Shown here: piece by piece, positions 56,271 through 64,000 of the stretch
Numbering within the stretch: the stretch's first letter is position 1
Layout of the letters: each line of letters opens with the position of its first letter
Source: CALCCV01 sp964388665
Lineage (GTDB): Bacteria > Bdellovibrionota > Bdellovibrionia > Bdellovibrionales > Bdellovibrionaceae
Reading direction: 5' to 3'
Assembly: GCA_964388665.1 (NCBI GenBank)
Contig: CAYMBJ010000008.1
Span: 14,790-78,789 of the forward strand
DNA: 64,000 nt
The notes under the pieces: model-generated
What the model saw: only the letters and a program-made list of their open reading frames with translations
Database searches by the model: none
What the model was told of the DNA's origin: nothing
Program-made: the position numbers and the translations under genes

Positions 56271-57467
56271 CTATTTAGGTACTGGTTTAATGATCACCTT
56301 CGCTTTAGGGGGTGCGGTAATTGTTTTAACAATTTCACTTACTGCAGGAGAGGTCGCAGGCGGCGGAGCAACAGGTCGCACCACGGGAATTGGCGGCGGA
56401 GGCGGCGGAGCCGTTGCTGGTCGCGGATTACGAATTTCCTTTGCAACCGAGGTGTCCAAATCCCTAGAGTCGATCATACTTGGTCCAGGCTTTTTCGCCG
56501 GCGGCGCCTCTTTGGGTTTCACATCCCCTGCGCCGGCGTCATTAGCGACATCGCGAGAACCAGGTGCCTTGTCAGACTTTTTATCTGCAGCAGAATCTGA
56601 TTTCTGCTCAGGCTTTTTGTCGCCCTTGCTTTCAGACTTCTGGTCTCCGGCTTGGTCAGTTTTTTGATCTGGTTTTTGGTCTGATTTCTGCTCCGCTTTT
56701 TGATCCGCTTTTTGGTCGGGCTTTTGGTCAGCCGTCTTTTCGCCACCCTTTTCGTCGCCTTCTTTGGCTTTGGCATCGCCACCGCGCTCTTTATTGCCAG
56801 CCGAGGCATCATCGGACTTTGAGGGTGCCTGCGAGGAGCTCTCTTTATCGATCTTTTTCATCTCTTCTTTGGGCAGCGCTCTAGGAGGCTCAGGAGCAGC
56901 GGCACCTGCTGTAAAGCTACTGGCCTCACCCTTCTTAACGATCACCGGCTGACTGCCAGGTGGCGCATTGATTGGCGATAAAGCCACAGCACCTTTCATT
57001 GTCACAATCTGAGTCAAACGCGTGCGGGGGTCAAAAGAGGTCAAAAACTGAGTCCCCCGAACTCCGGCAACCGCTGTCGGAGTCTTAATCAGAAATTTAC
57101 TTTTCTCGCCATCATACTTCTGTTCCACATTGTTACGAACTTTTCCCTCTAAAAGATTCATTTGGACATTCTTTGTACCTGACTTTTGGTCACTATCATA
57201 AATTTCGAGCGCCATTTTGGTGTCGGGCGAGATGTTGATGACATTACGATCTGCCATAACGATCTTAGCTCTGGAATCCGGACCGCTGATCACGGTGTCT
57301 CCAGGGTGAATTTTTGAGCCCACTTTTACAGGCGCTGCAGGTCGCCCTTGGCTTTCGATCTTTATGTCTCCTTTTACGACCATAAAGAGGCCAAACTGTG
57401 GTGCAGACACAGCCGTAAATGGCAGTAGAAACGCTAGAATAGATAGACTCAATACTTTTATCTTCAT
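56271..57467 (-). CDS. FecR-domain protein with Lys/Asp/Gln repeat tail
   Basis: 398 aa from ATG 57467. A signal peptide precedes a FecR domain (about 28-190): GDIKIESQGR, VGSKIHPGDTVISG, SRAKIVMADRNVINI, then TPTAVAGVRGTQFLTS. This is FecR's periplasmic sensor fold, but without a transmembrane segment or sigma-factor partner. The tail (about 215-310) is a low-complexity run of DQKxDQK units, followed by a Pro-rich region. Such stand-alone FecR proteins are common in deltaproteobacteria and may bind peptidoglycan or polysaccharide. First gene of the three-gene minus-strand group. Confidence 0.85.
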   Translation of the reverse strand: MKIKVLSLSILAFLLPFTAVSAPQFGLFMVVKGDIKIESQGRPAAPVKVGSKIHPGDTVISGPDSRAKIVMADRNVINISPDTKMALEIYDSDQKSGTKNVQMNLLEGKVRNNVEQKYDGEKSKFLIKTPTAVAGVRGTQFLTSFDPRTRLTQIVTMKGAVALSPINAPPGSQPVIVKKGEASSFTAGAAAPEPPRALPKEEMKKIDKESSSQAPSKSDDASAGNKERGGDAKAKEGDEKGGEKTADQKPDQKADQKAEQKSDQKPDQKTDQAGDQKSESKGDKKPEQKSDSAADKKSDKAPGSRDVANDAGAGDVKPKEAPPAKKPGPSMIDSRDLDTSVAKEIRNPRPATAPPPPPPIPVVRPVAPPPATSPAVSEIVKTITAPPKAKVIIKPVPK

Positions 57468-57713
57468 GCTCAATACAGACGGAATAATGTGAAAATAACT
57501 TAAGTTAAATTTCCTCGACCAAAGGATTGCTATGTTATTTCAACGACAGAGCTAACCCACCTCAACATTGTCTGCATCAGAATGAGTCGAGAAGGCTCAG
57601 TTTAGAAAATTATTAGAAATTCTAATGGGTAGGATTCCAAATATGATCTTGACGAAAACCTGTTTTAAAACTAGCTTGACATTAGACAATGGAGGAAGAC
57701 TGCAATAGCAACC

Positions 57714-59366
57714 TTGATCAAGAAACACGTTAATCAGGCTTTCGGACATTCGACAGACCCCTTAGCCTCATCAAAGACAACGTCTCTGACCGAGCTGTAT
57801 AACTCGAACGCTACCGCTGTGCCACTCTCCTCCCAACAACTCAATTCAGCACTTCTTTCAAAGCATGATTCAAATAATGTTGAAATCAAAATCAATGTTC
57901 CCGTTGCGGATCCTGAATTGGTCTATGGCTTAGAAATCGCAGTGTTCTTTCCGAAGAACATCCGCCCCAACGTCAACACCAAGCAAGAGATCTGGAGCGA
58001 CTTCGACAGTCGCGTGCGGCTGCAGGTGGAGCGCACTCACCACTCAGATCTCACCCTCAATCCTGACTCTCGATTTCAGCGCCTTCAAGAGATTCAAAAC
58101 TCCATGAATGAAGTGCGCCGACTTTGTTTTTCACCCTCTGAGGCGGAGGTGATGACAAAAGAAATTCAAACCCTAGGATATTTAATCACTGACTGGTTTC
58201 AGCAGTTTTTCGGTTATCAGATAAAGGCACTGTTCTTTATCTATTCGCTGCTCAATACCAAAATCGATCCCTTTGGGAACTTCCAAGAGATTCACAATGA
58301 TTTGCAAAAGATGAGCGAGCAGTTGGTAGATATCCACGCCCTATGTGAGCAGTTGCGAAGTCGAGAAATCAATTTGGCAAAATCATTGGCCGAGTATGTC
58401 CATTTTAATCTGATCAAAAGAATCAGCACCACACGCTCTGAATTTGATCGATTCAAAGAGATTGCAAAACGCCGCGGCAAGGACCTCTCCAAGGATTTCT
58501 CTCGCGGGCAAAACCTCCTCACCAAAGCTCTCGACAACTTGCAACTAGAAGAGGCCAAGTATTTGTATTCAACCTCACTCCTGAATCCACCAAAATCGGA
58601 GCGAGATCAAGAAGAGTATATTATTCGAATTGGCAATTTAAAAAAGTTTTTCCAATCTCCATCTTTTGTTTCTATTTCCAAAAGAGACGGCTTCAAAAAA
58701 TTCACCGAAGCCATTGCCACAGCCTCTGCACTCCTCGCTGGAGCGATCGGTGCGGCCTTTCAGCAGGTGTCTGAGTCGGGAGTTTCAAGATTTGGCACTG
58801 GTGGATTTGGCTTGATCGCCATTGCAATTATTCTTTACGCTTTTCGTGACCGGTTCAAAGATTGGGGCAAGACTTTTCTTGCTAAAAAAGTCTTTTCAAA
58901 AATCCCTGAGTTTGAAGAAAATTTGTCGTTTCAAGGAGTTCCTCTCGGCACCGCCAAGAAATGGCTTAGCATCACCCACATCAATAAACTTCACTACCAC
59001 ACTGAATGTGTTGATGCCAAAAACTCTGCAAACGTCAGCAAGCAGAACATTTCCGAGGAGTGCGTACTGTTTCGCGAAGAGATCGCCCCCATTGGCAAAC
59101 AACAGGATTTGCACCTTCACCATATCATTCGCATCAATTTGCGCAGGTATCAGCGTTTCTTGGATGACTCAGAAAAGACCTTAACTTTTCTCAATGAAAA
59201 GGGGGGGCTGCAAACAAAAGCAGTGCAAAAATTCTATCCCTTTATTTTCTCATTGCATCAAAGCCAGCTTGCCGGCACCAGAGTTGTGGCCAGAACACCG
59301 CATCTTTATCGGGTGCTCATGAGCAAGAATGGAATTGAGCGCGTAGAGGCCATCGCCACCGAGTAA
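57714..59366 (+). CDS. Membrane protein of unknown function
   Basis: About 550 aa. The TTG at 57714 is the first normal start, but the strong GGAGG (57691-57695) is 18 bases away. An in-frame ATA at 57705, nine bases after it, would give MATLIKKHVNQAFG and is a better fit, so this gene may start at AUA. The N-terminal 300 residues are helical and charged, likely partly coiled coil, and two hydrophobic segments (about 335-355 and 365-380) cross the membrane. A C-terminal cytosolic region has a Cys/His-rich area (HYHTECVDAKN, HLHHIIRINLRR). No family recognised. Confidence 0.7.
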   Translation: MIKKHVNQAFGHSTDPLASSKTTSLTELYNSNATAVPLSSQQLNSALLSKHDSNNVEIKINVPVADPELVYGLEIAVFFPKNIRPNVNTKQEIWSDFDSRVRLQVERTHHSDLTLNPDSRFQRLQEIQNSMNEVRRLCFSPSEAEVMTKEIQTLGYLITDWFQQFFGYQIKALFFIYSLLNTKIDPFGNFQEIHNDLQKMSEQLVDIHALCEQLRSREINLAKSLAEYVHFNLIKRISTTRSEFDRFKEIAKRRGKDLSKDFSRGQNLLTKALDNLQLEEAKYLYSTSLLNPPKSERDQEEYIIRIGNLKKFFQSPSFVSISKRDGFKKFTEAIATASALLAGAIGAAFQQVSESGVSRFGTGGFGLIAIAIILYAFRDRFKDWGKTFLAKKVFSKIPEFEENLSFQGVPLGTAKKWLSITHINKLHYHTECVDAKNSANVSKQNISEECVLFREEIAPIGKQQDLHLHHIIRINLRRYQRFLDDSEKTLTFLNEKGGLQTKAVQKFYPFIFSLHQSQLAGTRVVARTPHLYRVLMSKNGIERVEAIATE

Positions 59367-59460
59367 TTTTTGAGATGAGTTCTAATTTCAATTCAAGTTT
59401 ACTTTTTTGTGTTCGCCTTAATGTTGGACTTTTCATTTGTCTCGACACACACTTGAAATC

Positions 59461-60624
59461 ATGAAAACCACCATAAAAGACTTTTTTAAATTGGACAGAA
59501 ATTTTAGCAGCGAAGAGATTTCTGTTCGCGAATCCGTTCGTGAATTTGTCGCCAGCGAGCTATTGCCCATTGTTGGCGACTGCTTTGTGCGTGGCGAATT
59601 TCCCGAGCACCTGGTCCAACCGGCCGCCCGCCTTGGCCTACTGGGAGCTCAACTTGAGGGTTACGAATGCGCCGGCGTCAGCACCAAAGCTTATGGTCTG
59701 ATCATGCAAGAGCTTGAACGCGGCGACAGCGGATTTCGCAGCTTTGCTTCTGTACAGGGCGCCCTCTGCATGTATCCGATTCATGCCTTTGGCACCACAC
59801 AGCTTAAAGAAAAGTACCTGCCACCGATGGCACGTGGCGAATTGATTGGATGCTTTGGCCTCACTGAACCTGACTTTGGATCCAATCCTGCCGGCATGTT
59901 AGCATCCGCCATTAAAAAAGGAGATCAGTACATTCTCAATGGCACAAAGATGTGGATCACCAATGGCGGCATTGCAGATCTTGCCATAGTTTGGGCAAAA
60001 GGTGAGGACGGCAAAGTCCTGGGGCTCGTCGTGGACCGCACTTGTCCCGGATTCAGCGTTAGAAGCATTGATAATAAATTTTCTCTTCGAGCTTCGATCA
60101 CCAGTGAATTGATTTTTCAAGACTGTGTAGTGCCCGCCACCCACCGCCTCGAGGTTTCAGGAATGAAGGGCCCGCTTTCATGTTTGAACCAGGCAAGATT
60201 TGGCATTTCTTGGGGCGTGATCGGCGCTGCGGAGGCGTGTTTTGCCGAGGCGCTTGAGCACTCGCAAACGCGGATTCAATTTGATCGACCCATAGGTCAG
60301 TTTCAGTTGGTGCAGGCAAAACTGGCCAATATGTTTAATGAAATCAATTCAGCACATCTGCTGGCTCACGAAATCGCCCGACTTAAAGATGCAAAACTGT
60401 TAGAGCCACAGCACATCTCCCTGGCAAAGATGAACAATGTCAGCATGGCACTCAGAACGGCCCGCACCTCTCGCGACATCTTAGGCGCCAGCGGCGTGAC
60501 CTACGAGTATGCCAGCGGCAGGCACATGGCCAATTTGGAAAGCGTGAACACTTATGAAGGAACCGAAGACATTCATCGATTGATCATTGGCGAATGGATC
60601 ACAGGGCTTTCTGCTTTTTGCTAA
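59461..60624 (+). CDS. Acyl-CoA dehydrogenase, glutaryl-CoA dehydrogenase-like
   Basis: 387 aa from ATG 59461. The FAD-binding motifs are typical: FGLTEPDFGSNPAGM, KMWITNGGIADLA, then ARFGISWGVIGAAEACF, which is closest to the glutaryl-CoA subgroup, and QFDRPIGQFQLVQAKLA. The catalytic Glu lies in NTYEGTED (Glu366). GCDH converts glutaryl-CoA to crotonyl-CoA in lysine and tryptophan breakdown. A close relative of other short-chain specificity cannot be excluded. The stop is immediately followed by a hairpin repeat. Confidence 0.9.
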   Translation: MKTTIKDFFKLDRNFSSEEISVRESVREFVASELLPIVGDCFVRGEFPEHLVQPAARLGLLGAQLEGYECAGVSTKAYGLIMQELERGDSGFRSFASVQGALCMYPIHAFGTTQLKEKYLPPMARGELIGCFGLTEPDFGSNPAGMLASAIKKGDQYILNGTKMWITNGGIADLAIVWAKGEDGKVLGLVVDRTCPGFSVRSIDNKFSLRASITSELIFQDCVVPATHRLEVSGMKGPLSCLNQARFGISWGVIGAAEACFAEALEHSQTRIQFDRPIGQFQLVQAKLANMFNEINSAHLLAHEIARLKDAKLLEPQHISLAKMNNVSMALRTARTSRDILGASGVTYEYASGRHMANLESVNTYEGTEDIHRLIIGEWITGLSAFC

Positions 60625-60625
60625 A

Positions 60626-60735
60626 GACCGAGGCGGCAAGGCCGGAGATGCCGAGGCCCGAGATGCCGAGGCGTGCTCCTCGCACGTCGCAGGCAACGAT
60701 GGCCGCAGCCAACGACGGTATAAGCTTGAATCGAA
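60626..60735. repeat. Hairpin repeat, family A (first of two)
   Basis: Starts GACCGAGGCGGCAAGGCCGG, one base after the dehydrogenase stop. It contains a 15-bp internal duplication (GATGCCGAGGCCCGA) not seen in the other copies and ends GCTTGAATCGAA. Confidence 0.88.
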
Positions 60736-60745
60736 TTTCCTTCAG

Positions 60746-60869
60746 TACCAATTTCAAGTCATGCTTAGACCGAGGCGGCAAGGCCGGAGGTGCCGAGGCG
60801 TGCTCCTCGCACGTCGCAGGCAACGATGGCCGCAGCCAACGACGGTATAAGCTTGAATCGAAATTGGTA
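60746..60869. repeat. Hairpin repeat, family A (second, fully palindromic copy)
   Basis: Bounded by TACCAATTTC (60746-60755) and its perfect complement GAAATTGGTA (60860-60869). The core runs from CTTAGACCG (60764) to CGGTATAAG. The last base touches the stop codon (60870) of the carbonic anhydrase gene. Confidence 0.88.
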
Positions 60870-61790
60870 TTATTTCCAATCAACGCGGCCAGAATCCATG
60901 TGATAAAGCGCCGGCTTTATCACGAGGTCGCCAGAGGCAACAGCCGAGCGAATGACCTTGCTGCGGTTTAACAAATCTTTTGCAACTCCCAGCACATTGG
61001 CCCAACTTTCAGATACAAAATTATGCGTTGGCGCCCGTCCCTTGAACTTTGAAATTCGCGGTCGGATGTCGCTAAGAAGTCTATCCAAATTAGGAGTCAA
61101 CCCTGGATCGCCCTCATTGGTTTCAAAGGCCGCCTTAACTGCGCCACAGGATTCATGCCCCATGACCACCAACAGATTTGAACCCAAATGCTCCACTGCG
61201 TACTCAACACTTCCGATAGTGGAAGCATCCAAGGCCTCGCCTGCGGCTCTCACCACAAATATCTCACCCAGCTTTTGGTCAAAGAGGATTTCAGGCGGAA
61301 CACGCGAATCTGCACAACTCAAAACCACCGCATGAGGTGACTGTCCACGCGTAAGGCGCTTGCGATCTTTGCTCATCATGCCGTCATTACGAAAAAATCC
61401 TTTGGTGTAGCGTGTATTGCCGTTGATGAGCCAGCTCAGTGATTTATCTGGTGGCACAGGTCCGATTTTGCGATGACTGGGCACTGCCAGATCTTGCTTG
61501 GTTCCTTTTCCTGCAGCGGCATGGCCATCGTGAGCACTGGTCGAGCTCATCATTGCATAGTGTTCGTCTGAAGCCTTGCCGCCGGCATTTGCATCAGAAT
61601 CGTCTGTAGAAGCACTTGCTGCAGCTGAAGCAGCAGCGGCGGCCATGGCTGCAGTCTCCTGCTCGGAAGCATGCTTTGCCTCTTCCTTTTTGCGCGACAT
61701 TGAACAGGCCACAGTCAGGCTCAATAAACCGATAATTATGAAATTGCCGATTCCTCTGGATGTAATTCTTTTGGATGTAATTCTTTTCAT
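60870..61790 (-). CDS. Lipoprotein beta-carbonic anhydrase
   Basis: 306 aa from ATG 61790, which has AAGGAGCAGAGTC before it. The signal ends in the lipobox LTVAC (Cys29). An Ala/Ser-rich linker (about 45-75) leads to a beta-class carbonic anhydrase domain with SCADSRVP (Cys159, Asp161, Arg163) and GHESCGAVKAA (His212, Cys215), all zinc ligands and the Asp/Arg dyad intact. It interconverts CO2 and bicarbonate, here probably in the periplasm. A lipid-anchored beta-CA is uncommon. It overlaps the PilZ gene by four bases. A 15-bp tandem repeat near the start (61758-61787) duplicates KRITS. Confidence 0.92.
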   Translation of the reverse strand: MKRITSKRITSRGIGNFIIIGLLSLTVACSMSRKKEEAKHASEQETAAMAAAAASAAASASTDDSDANAGGKASDEHYAMMSSTSAHDGHAAAGKGTKQDLAVPSHRKIGPVPPDKSLSWLINGNTRYTKGFFRNDGMMSKDRKRLTRGQSPHAVVLSCADSRVPPEILFDQKLGEIFVVRAAGEALDASTIGSVEYAVEHLGSNLLVVMGHESCGAVKAAFETNEGDPGLTPNLDRLLSDIRPRISKFKGRAPTHNFVSESWANVLGVAKDLLNRSKVIRSAVASGDLVIKPALYHMDSGRVDWK

Positions 61791-62452
61791 GACTCTGCTC
61801 CTTGATTCATTCCAATTTTTAAATTTAGCCAATCTTTAAGAGCTGTCAGGCCTGGTTCTTCTTCCTCTTGCTCAAGAGAAACAATGCCAATTCTGCGTTT
61901 TTCATGATTTTGATCTTCAACAATCATGCAGTTCACTTCCAAAGGACCAAGGTCAGTTGTTAAAATCACAGGAAAGTAGCCGGCCACCCAAGCAGGCAAC
62001 GGATCCTCAATATGTATGCCGCCTTCAGAAATGTCTCTAGTATGAGATTTAAACGAAGAATTTGCTGCCAAAATTTCGATAGGCAAACGAATGTCGACCC
62101 GCGGGAATTTGCGATTGCCAGTTCCAACTTGCCGCTTTTGTAGTTTAGCCATAGGTACCGCCACTTTGGTATCATCCTCCCAAAGCAAATTCGTCGGAAG
62201 CGTTGGCGTCTCAAACTTCACTGGCTCGTATTCAAGCAAATAAGCCAAGTCCTGATTGTGCAAAATGCGCTGCCAACTCTCCCAATTCTTGTGCCAAACC
62301 ATGATCACTGCTTTTTCAGCATTGGAAAGCGTAAAGAGTATCATTTTCAGTTCCGATTCCGTCAGGCACTTGAGAGTCCATGACTTCAAGGGATTGTGAA
62401 CGCTCCACTCTCGAGGTAATAGCATTGCAAAAGAACTCAGTAGTTGTTTCAT
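61787..62452 (-). CDS. PilZ-domain protein
   Basis: 221 aa. The N-terminal 65 residues have a Trp-rich pattern like GYF_2 domains (WSVHN, VIMVWHKNWESWQRI). The C-terminal PilZ domain (about 112-215) has RKFPR (114-118), the RxxxR motif, and DISEGG (140-145), the DxSxxG motif, both complete, so c-di-GMP binding is expected. Ends in an acidic and amphipathic helix. It lies between the coiled-coil gene and the carbonic anhydrase gene, suggesting a shared role. Confidence 0.9.
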   Translation of the reverse strand: MKQLLSSFAMLLPREWSVHNPLKSWTLKCLTESELKMILFTLSNAEKAVIMVWHKNWESWQRILHNQDLAYLLEYEPVKFETPTLPTNLLWEDDTKVAVPMAKLQKRQVGTGNRKFPRVDIRLPIEILAANSSFKSHTRDISEGGIHIEDPLPAWVAGYFPVILTTDLGPLEVNCMIVEDQNHEKRRIGIVSLEQEEEEPGLTALKDWLNLKIGMNQGAES

Positions 62453-62456
62453 AATA

Positions 62457-63863
62457 TTATTTTAAACAGCTTTTCTTTATATATCCCGATGAGTCAGATC
62501 CACTCATCACTTGTAGCCACTGCTTGGCTTTATCTTGTGCTCCAAAGACCACTTCAATTTTTGAACCCTTTTTCCTTTGACCAAGATTTTTACCTTCGCC
62601 ACTTTCTAACTCTTTTAGTGGGCAATCTTTAACCAGCACCGCAGTGACGACTTTTGCAGAGCTGGTTTGCGAAGCGGCCATGGAGCGCGCAAAGACTCCC
62701 GCCGCCTCCGCCTTGAGTTTGTCCGTCTCTAGGCGAATTTCTTCAGTTTCTTTTTCCGTCTTTGCAGATTCTGCACGCATCTTCTGCTCCTCGCTGCCCC
62801 GCTTGGCCTCCTCAACAGCACGAGCGAGTCTCTCTCGCTCGGCCTTGATCTTCTCGGCCTCGGCCCTGTTACGTGCAAGTTCGGCTTCCCAACGTTCTTT
62901 CTCCGCTTGAAAATCAGCCTCAGCTTTTTTTAGTCTAGACATTTCAATTTGATTGGTGGCGATTTCTTTTTGTAGATTCATTTTCTCTTTTTCAAAAGCA
63001 ATTCTCTGTTCGCCGAGATCTTTACGAAGTTCACCCTCACGCTTTTTTGCGCTGACGGCACTGTCTTTCTCTTTCTCAGCCTGTTTCTGAGCTTCCTTCT
63101 GACCATCTTTCTGGGTCTTTAGACTTTCTTCGAGATCTTTAAGAGTCTTTTCATTGACAGCCGCCTGCTCTTTTAACTTTGTTAATTCGGCTTTGAGTCT
63201 TTCCCTGTCGACCTGTACTTTTGAAAGCTCGGCCTGAGTTCGAGCTTGCGCCGCCGCACTCTGAGCCTGCGCCTTTTGCAGCTCCAACTTCTCTCGTTGA
63301 ACATCAGCTTCATACTTTTTCAAATCAAGATTGGCCTTTTCCGACTCGCGCTGGGCTTTTGCCGTGTCCTCTTGCGACTTTGCCACCTGCTTTTCGAGGT
63401 CTTTTAGCTCATCCTTCTTTTTATCGGCGGCCTTCTGTGCGGTTTTTCGCTCCTCTTCAGCCTGCCTTCGCGCTTTTTGCATCTCCTCAATCTTTACCTT
63501 GCTTTTTGAAATCAGCTCTTCCGCCCGCTTCTGCTCCTCTTGGGCTTTGATTTTTTCTTTTTCATGACCGGCAATTTCAAGGTTGGCCTTTGCTGTGTCT
63601 TTCTCGGCCTCGGCTTGATCTCGCTTTGATTCCTCTTCCAATTTTTTTGCTTTTTCAATGGCGGAGCGAGCCTCAGATCGCGCCTTGTCTCGCCGTCGCT
63701 GTTCTTCCTCTAAGCGCTTTTTTGCCTCTTGCGCTTCGGCCTTGGCGGCTGCCGCATCTGCTTGGGCCTCTTCCGCTTCGACCTGCATGGAGTTTTGTGC
63801 TTTGAGCAAAGGTGAGTGAAATATCAGTGAAGTCGCAAAGAAGATGATCAAGATGATTCGCAT
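62457..63863 (-). CDS. Secreted long coiled-coil protein with SH3b domain
   Basis: 468 aa. A signal peptide is followed by some 350 residues of continuous coiled coil rich in Ala, Glu, Lys and Gln, and a C-terminal SH3b-like domain (about 410-468: VLVKDCPLKELES, KKGSKIEVVFG, WLQVMSGSDSSGYI). SH3b domains often bind peptidoglycan, so the protein may span part of the periplasm. It is the first gene of the minus-strand group with the PilZ and carbonic anhydrase genes. Confidence 0.85.
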   Translation of the reverse strand: MRIILIIFFATSLIFHSPLLKAQNSMQVEAEEAQADAAAAKAEAQEAKKRLEEEQRRRDKARSEARSAIEKAKKLEEESKRDQAEAEKDTAKANLEIAGHEKEKIKAQEEQKRAEELISKSKVKIEEMQKARRQAEEERKTAQKAADKKKDELKDLEKQVAKSQEDTAKAQRESEKANLDLKKYEADVQREKLELQKAQAQSAAAQARTQAELSKVQVDRERLKAELTKLKEQAAVNEKTLKDLEESLKTQKDGQKEAQKQAEKEKDSAVSAKKREGELRKDLGEQRIAFEKEKMNLQKEIATNQIEMSRLKKAEADFQAEKERWEAELARNRAEAEKIKAERERLARAVEEAKRGSEEQKMRAESAKTEKETEEIRLETDKLKAEAAGVFARSMAASQTSSAKVVTAVLVKDCPLKELESGEGKNLGQRKKGSKIEVVFGAQDKAKQWLQVMSGSDSSGYIKKSCLK

Positions 63864-64000
63864 AGAACTTTCCCTCTTTTGATGAACAATTTTTTCAACA
63901 AGCTATATAATTAATCTTGAGGGATGCTAATCAGAAAGACAATCCTGGCCCTAGACAAAAAAAAAACAAAAGAAAAAAAAAACAACCAAACTAAAAAGAA
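63864..64000. other. Window end, no gene seen
   Basis: The leader of the coiled-coil gene and a purine-rich, A-rich tract (63955-64000). Nothing more can be supported. Confidence 0.5.

Noticed and set aside
1..64000. CRISPR array, tRNA or rRNA genes, IS elements
   Set aside because: No regular spacer-repeat array, cloverleaf, rRNA stretch or transposase was found; repeats present are short hairpins.
63955..64000. A-rich tract at the window end as a terminator or repeat
   Set aside because: No stem is visible and the sequence is cut off, so no call is possible.

Overview
The window is a gene-dense chromosomal segment of a Gram-negative bacterium, with about fifty protein genes and short spacers. 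The outer envelope is evident from Lnt, lipoproteins, a TonB-dependent receptor, a type IV pilin and beta-barrel-like proteins. A TIGR02147-family regulator, an HNH protein of the type often seen in Bdellovibrio relatives, many secreted proteases and a DUF1592/DUF1552 pair suggest Bdellovibrionota or a nearby deltaproteobacterial lineage. That assignment is inference from gene content, not from a marker-gene tree. I saw no tRNA, rRNA, CRISPR array, insertion sequence or prophage.

Layout. 1-4.0 kb: the end of a carbohydrate-binding or tail-fibre-like protein, then a DUF1592 lipoprotein and a DUF1552 Tat-type protein. 4.1-9.6 kb (minus): an alpha/beta hydrolase and a housekeeping run zapA, 5-formyl-THF cyclo-ligase, rny, tyrS, ferredoxin. 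9.6-16.4 kb: a secreted unknown, a membrane coiled-coil protein, a two-gene ABCC-like exporter and a membrane-anchored subtilase. 16.4-22.9 kb: accessory genes, namely a small secreted protein divergent from a TIGR02147 regulator, a VWA lipoprotein, an HNH protein and a secreted protein frameshifted in its third codon. 22.9-31.4 kb: lnt, mutS2, DUF1428 and YCII proteins, an M3 peptidase and an isoaspartyl peptidase. 31.5-38.1 kb (minus): a PAS histidine kinase, dnaK with a sigma-32-like promoter, dnaJ, a helical-repeat protein and pilA. 38.3-47.6 kb (plus): clpS, clpA, a lytic transglycosylase, mgtE, recD2. 47.6-57.5 kb (minus): a subtilase fused to a PilZ domain, an acidic/basic unknown, msrA with a TonB receptor, and a FecR / TPR-barrel / solute-binding operon. 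57.7-64 kb: an unknown membrane protein, a glutaryl-CoA-dehydrogenase-like enzyme, then a coiled-coil SH3b protein, a PilZ protein and a lipoprotein beta-carbonic anhydrase.

The most unusual signals are these: (1) a secreted subtilase whose transmembrane segment leads into a cytoplasmic PilZ domain, an architecture suited to inside-out c-di-GMP control of a periplasmic protease; (2) two families of short hairpin-forming repeats lying on or next to stop codons, one of which supplies the last 18 or so codons of the lytic transglycosylase; (3) a 27-bp near-perfect inverted repeat between a divergent gene pair beside pilA, with a 38-codon ORF starting in its loop behind a strong ribosome binding site; (4) a one-base homopolymer frameshift and an apparent AUA start codon, which may be assembly errors or real.
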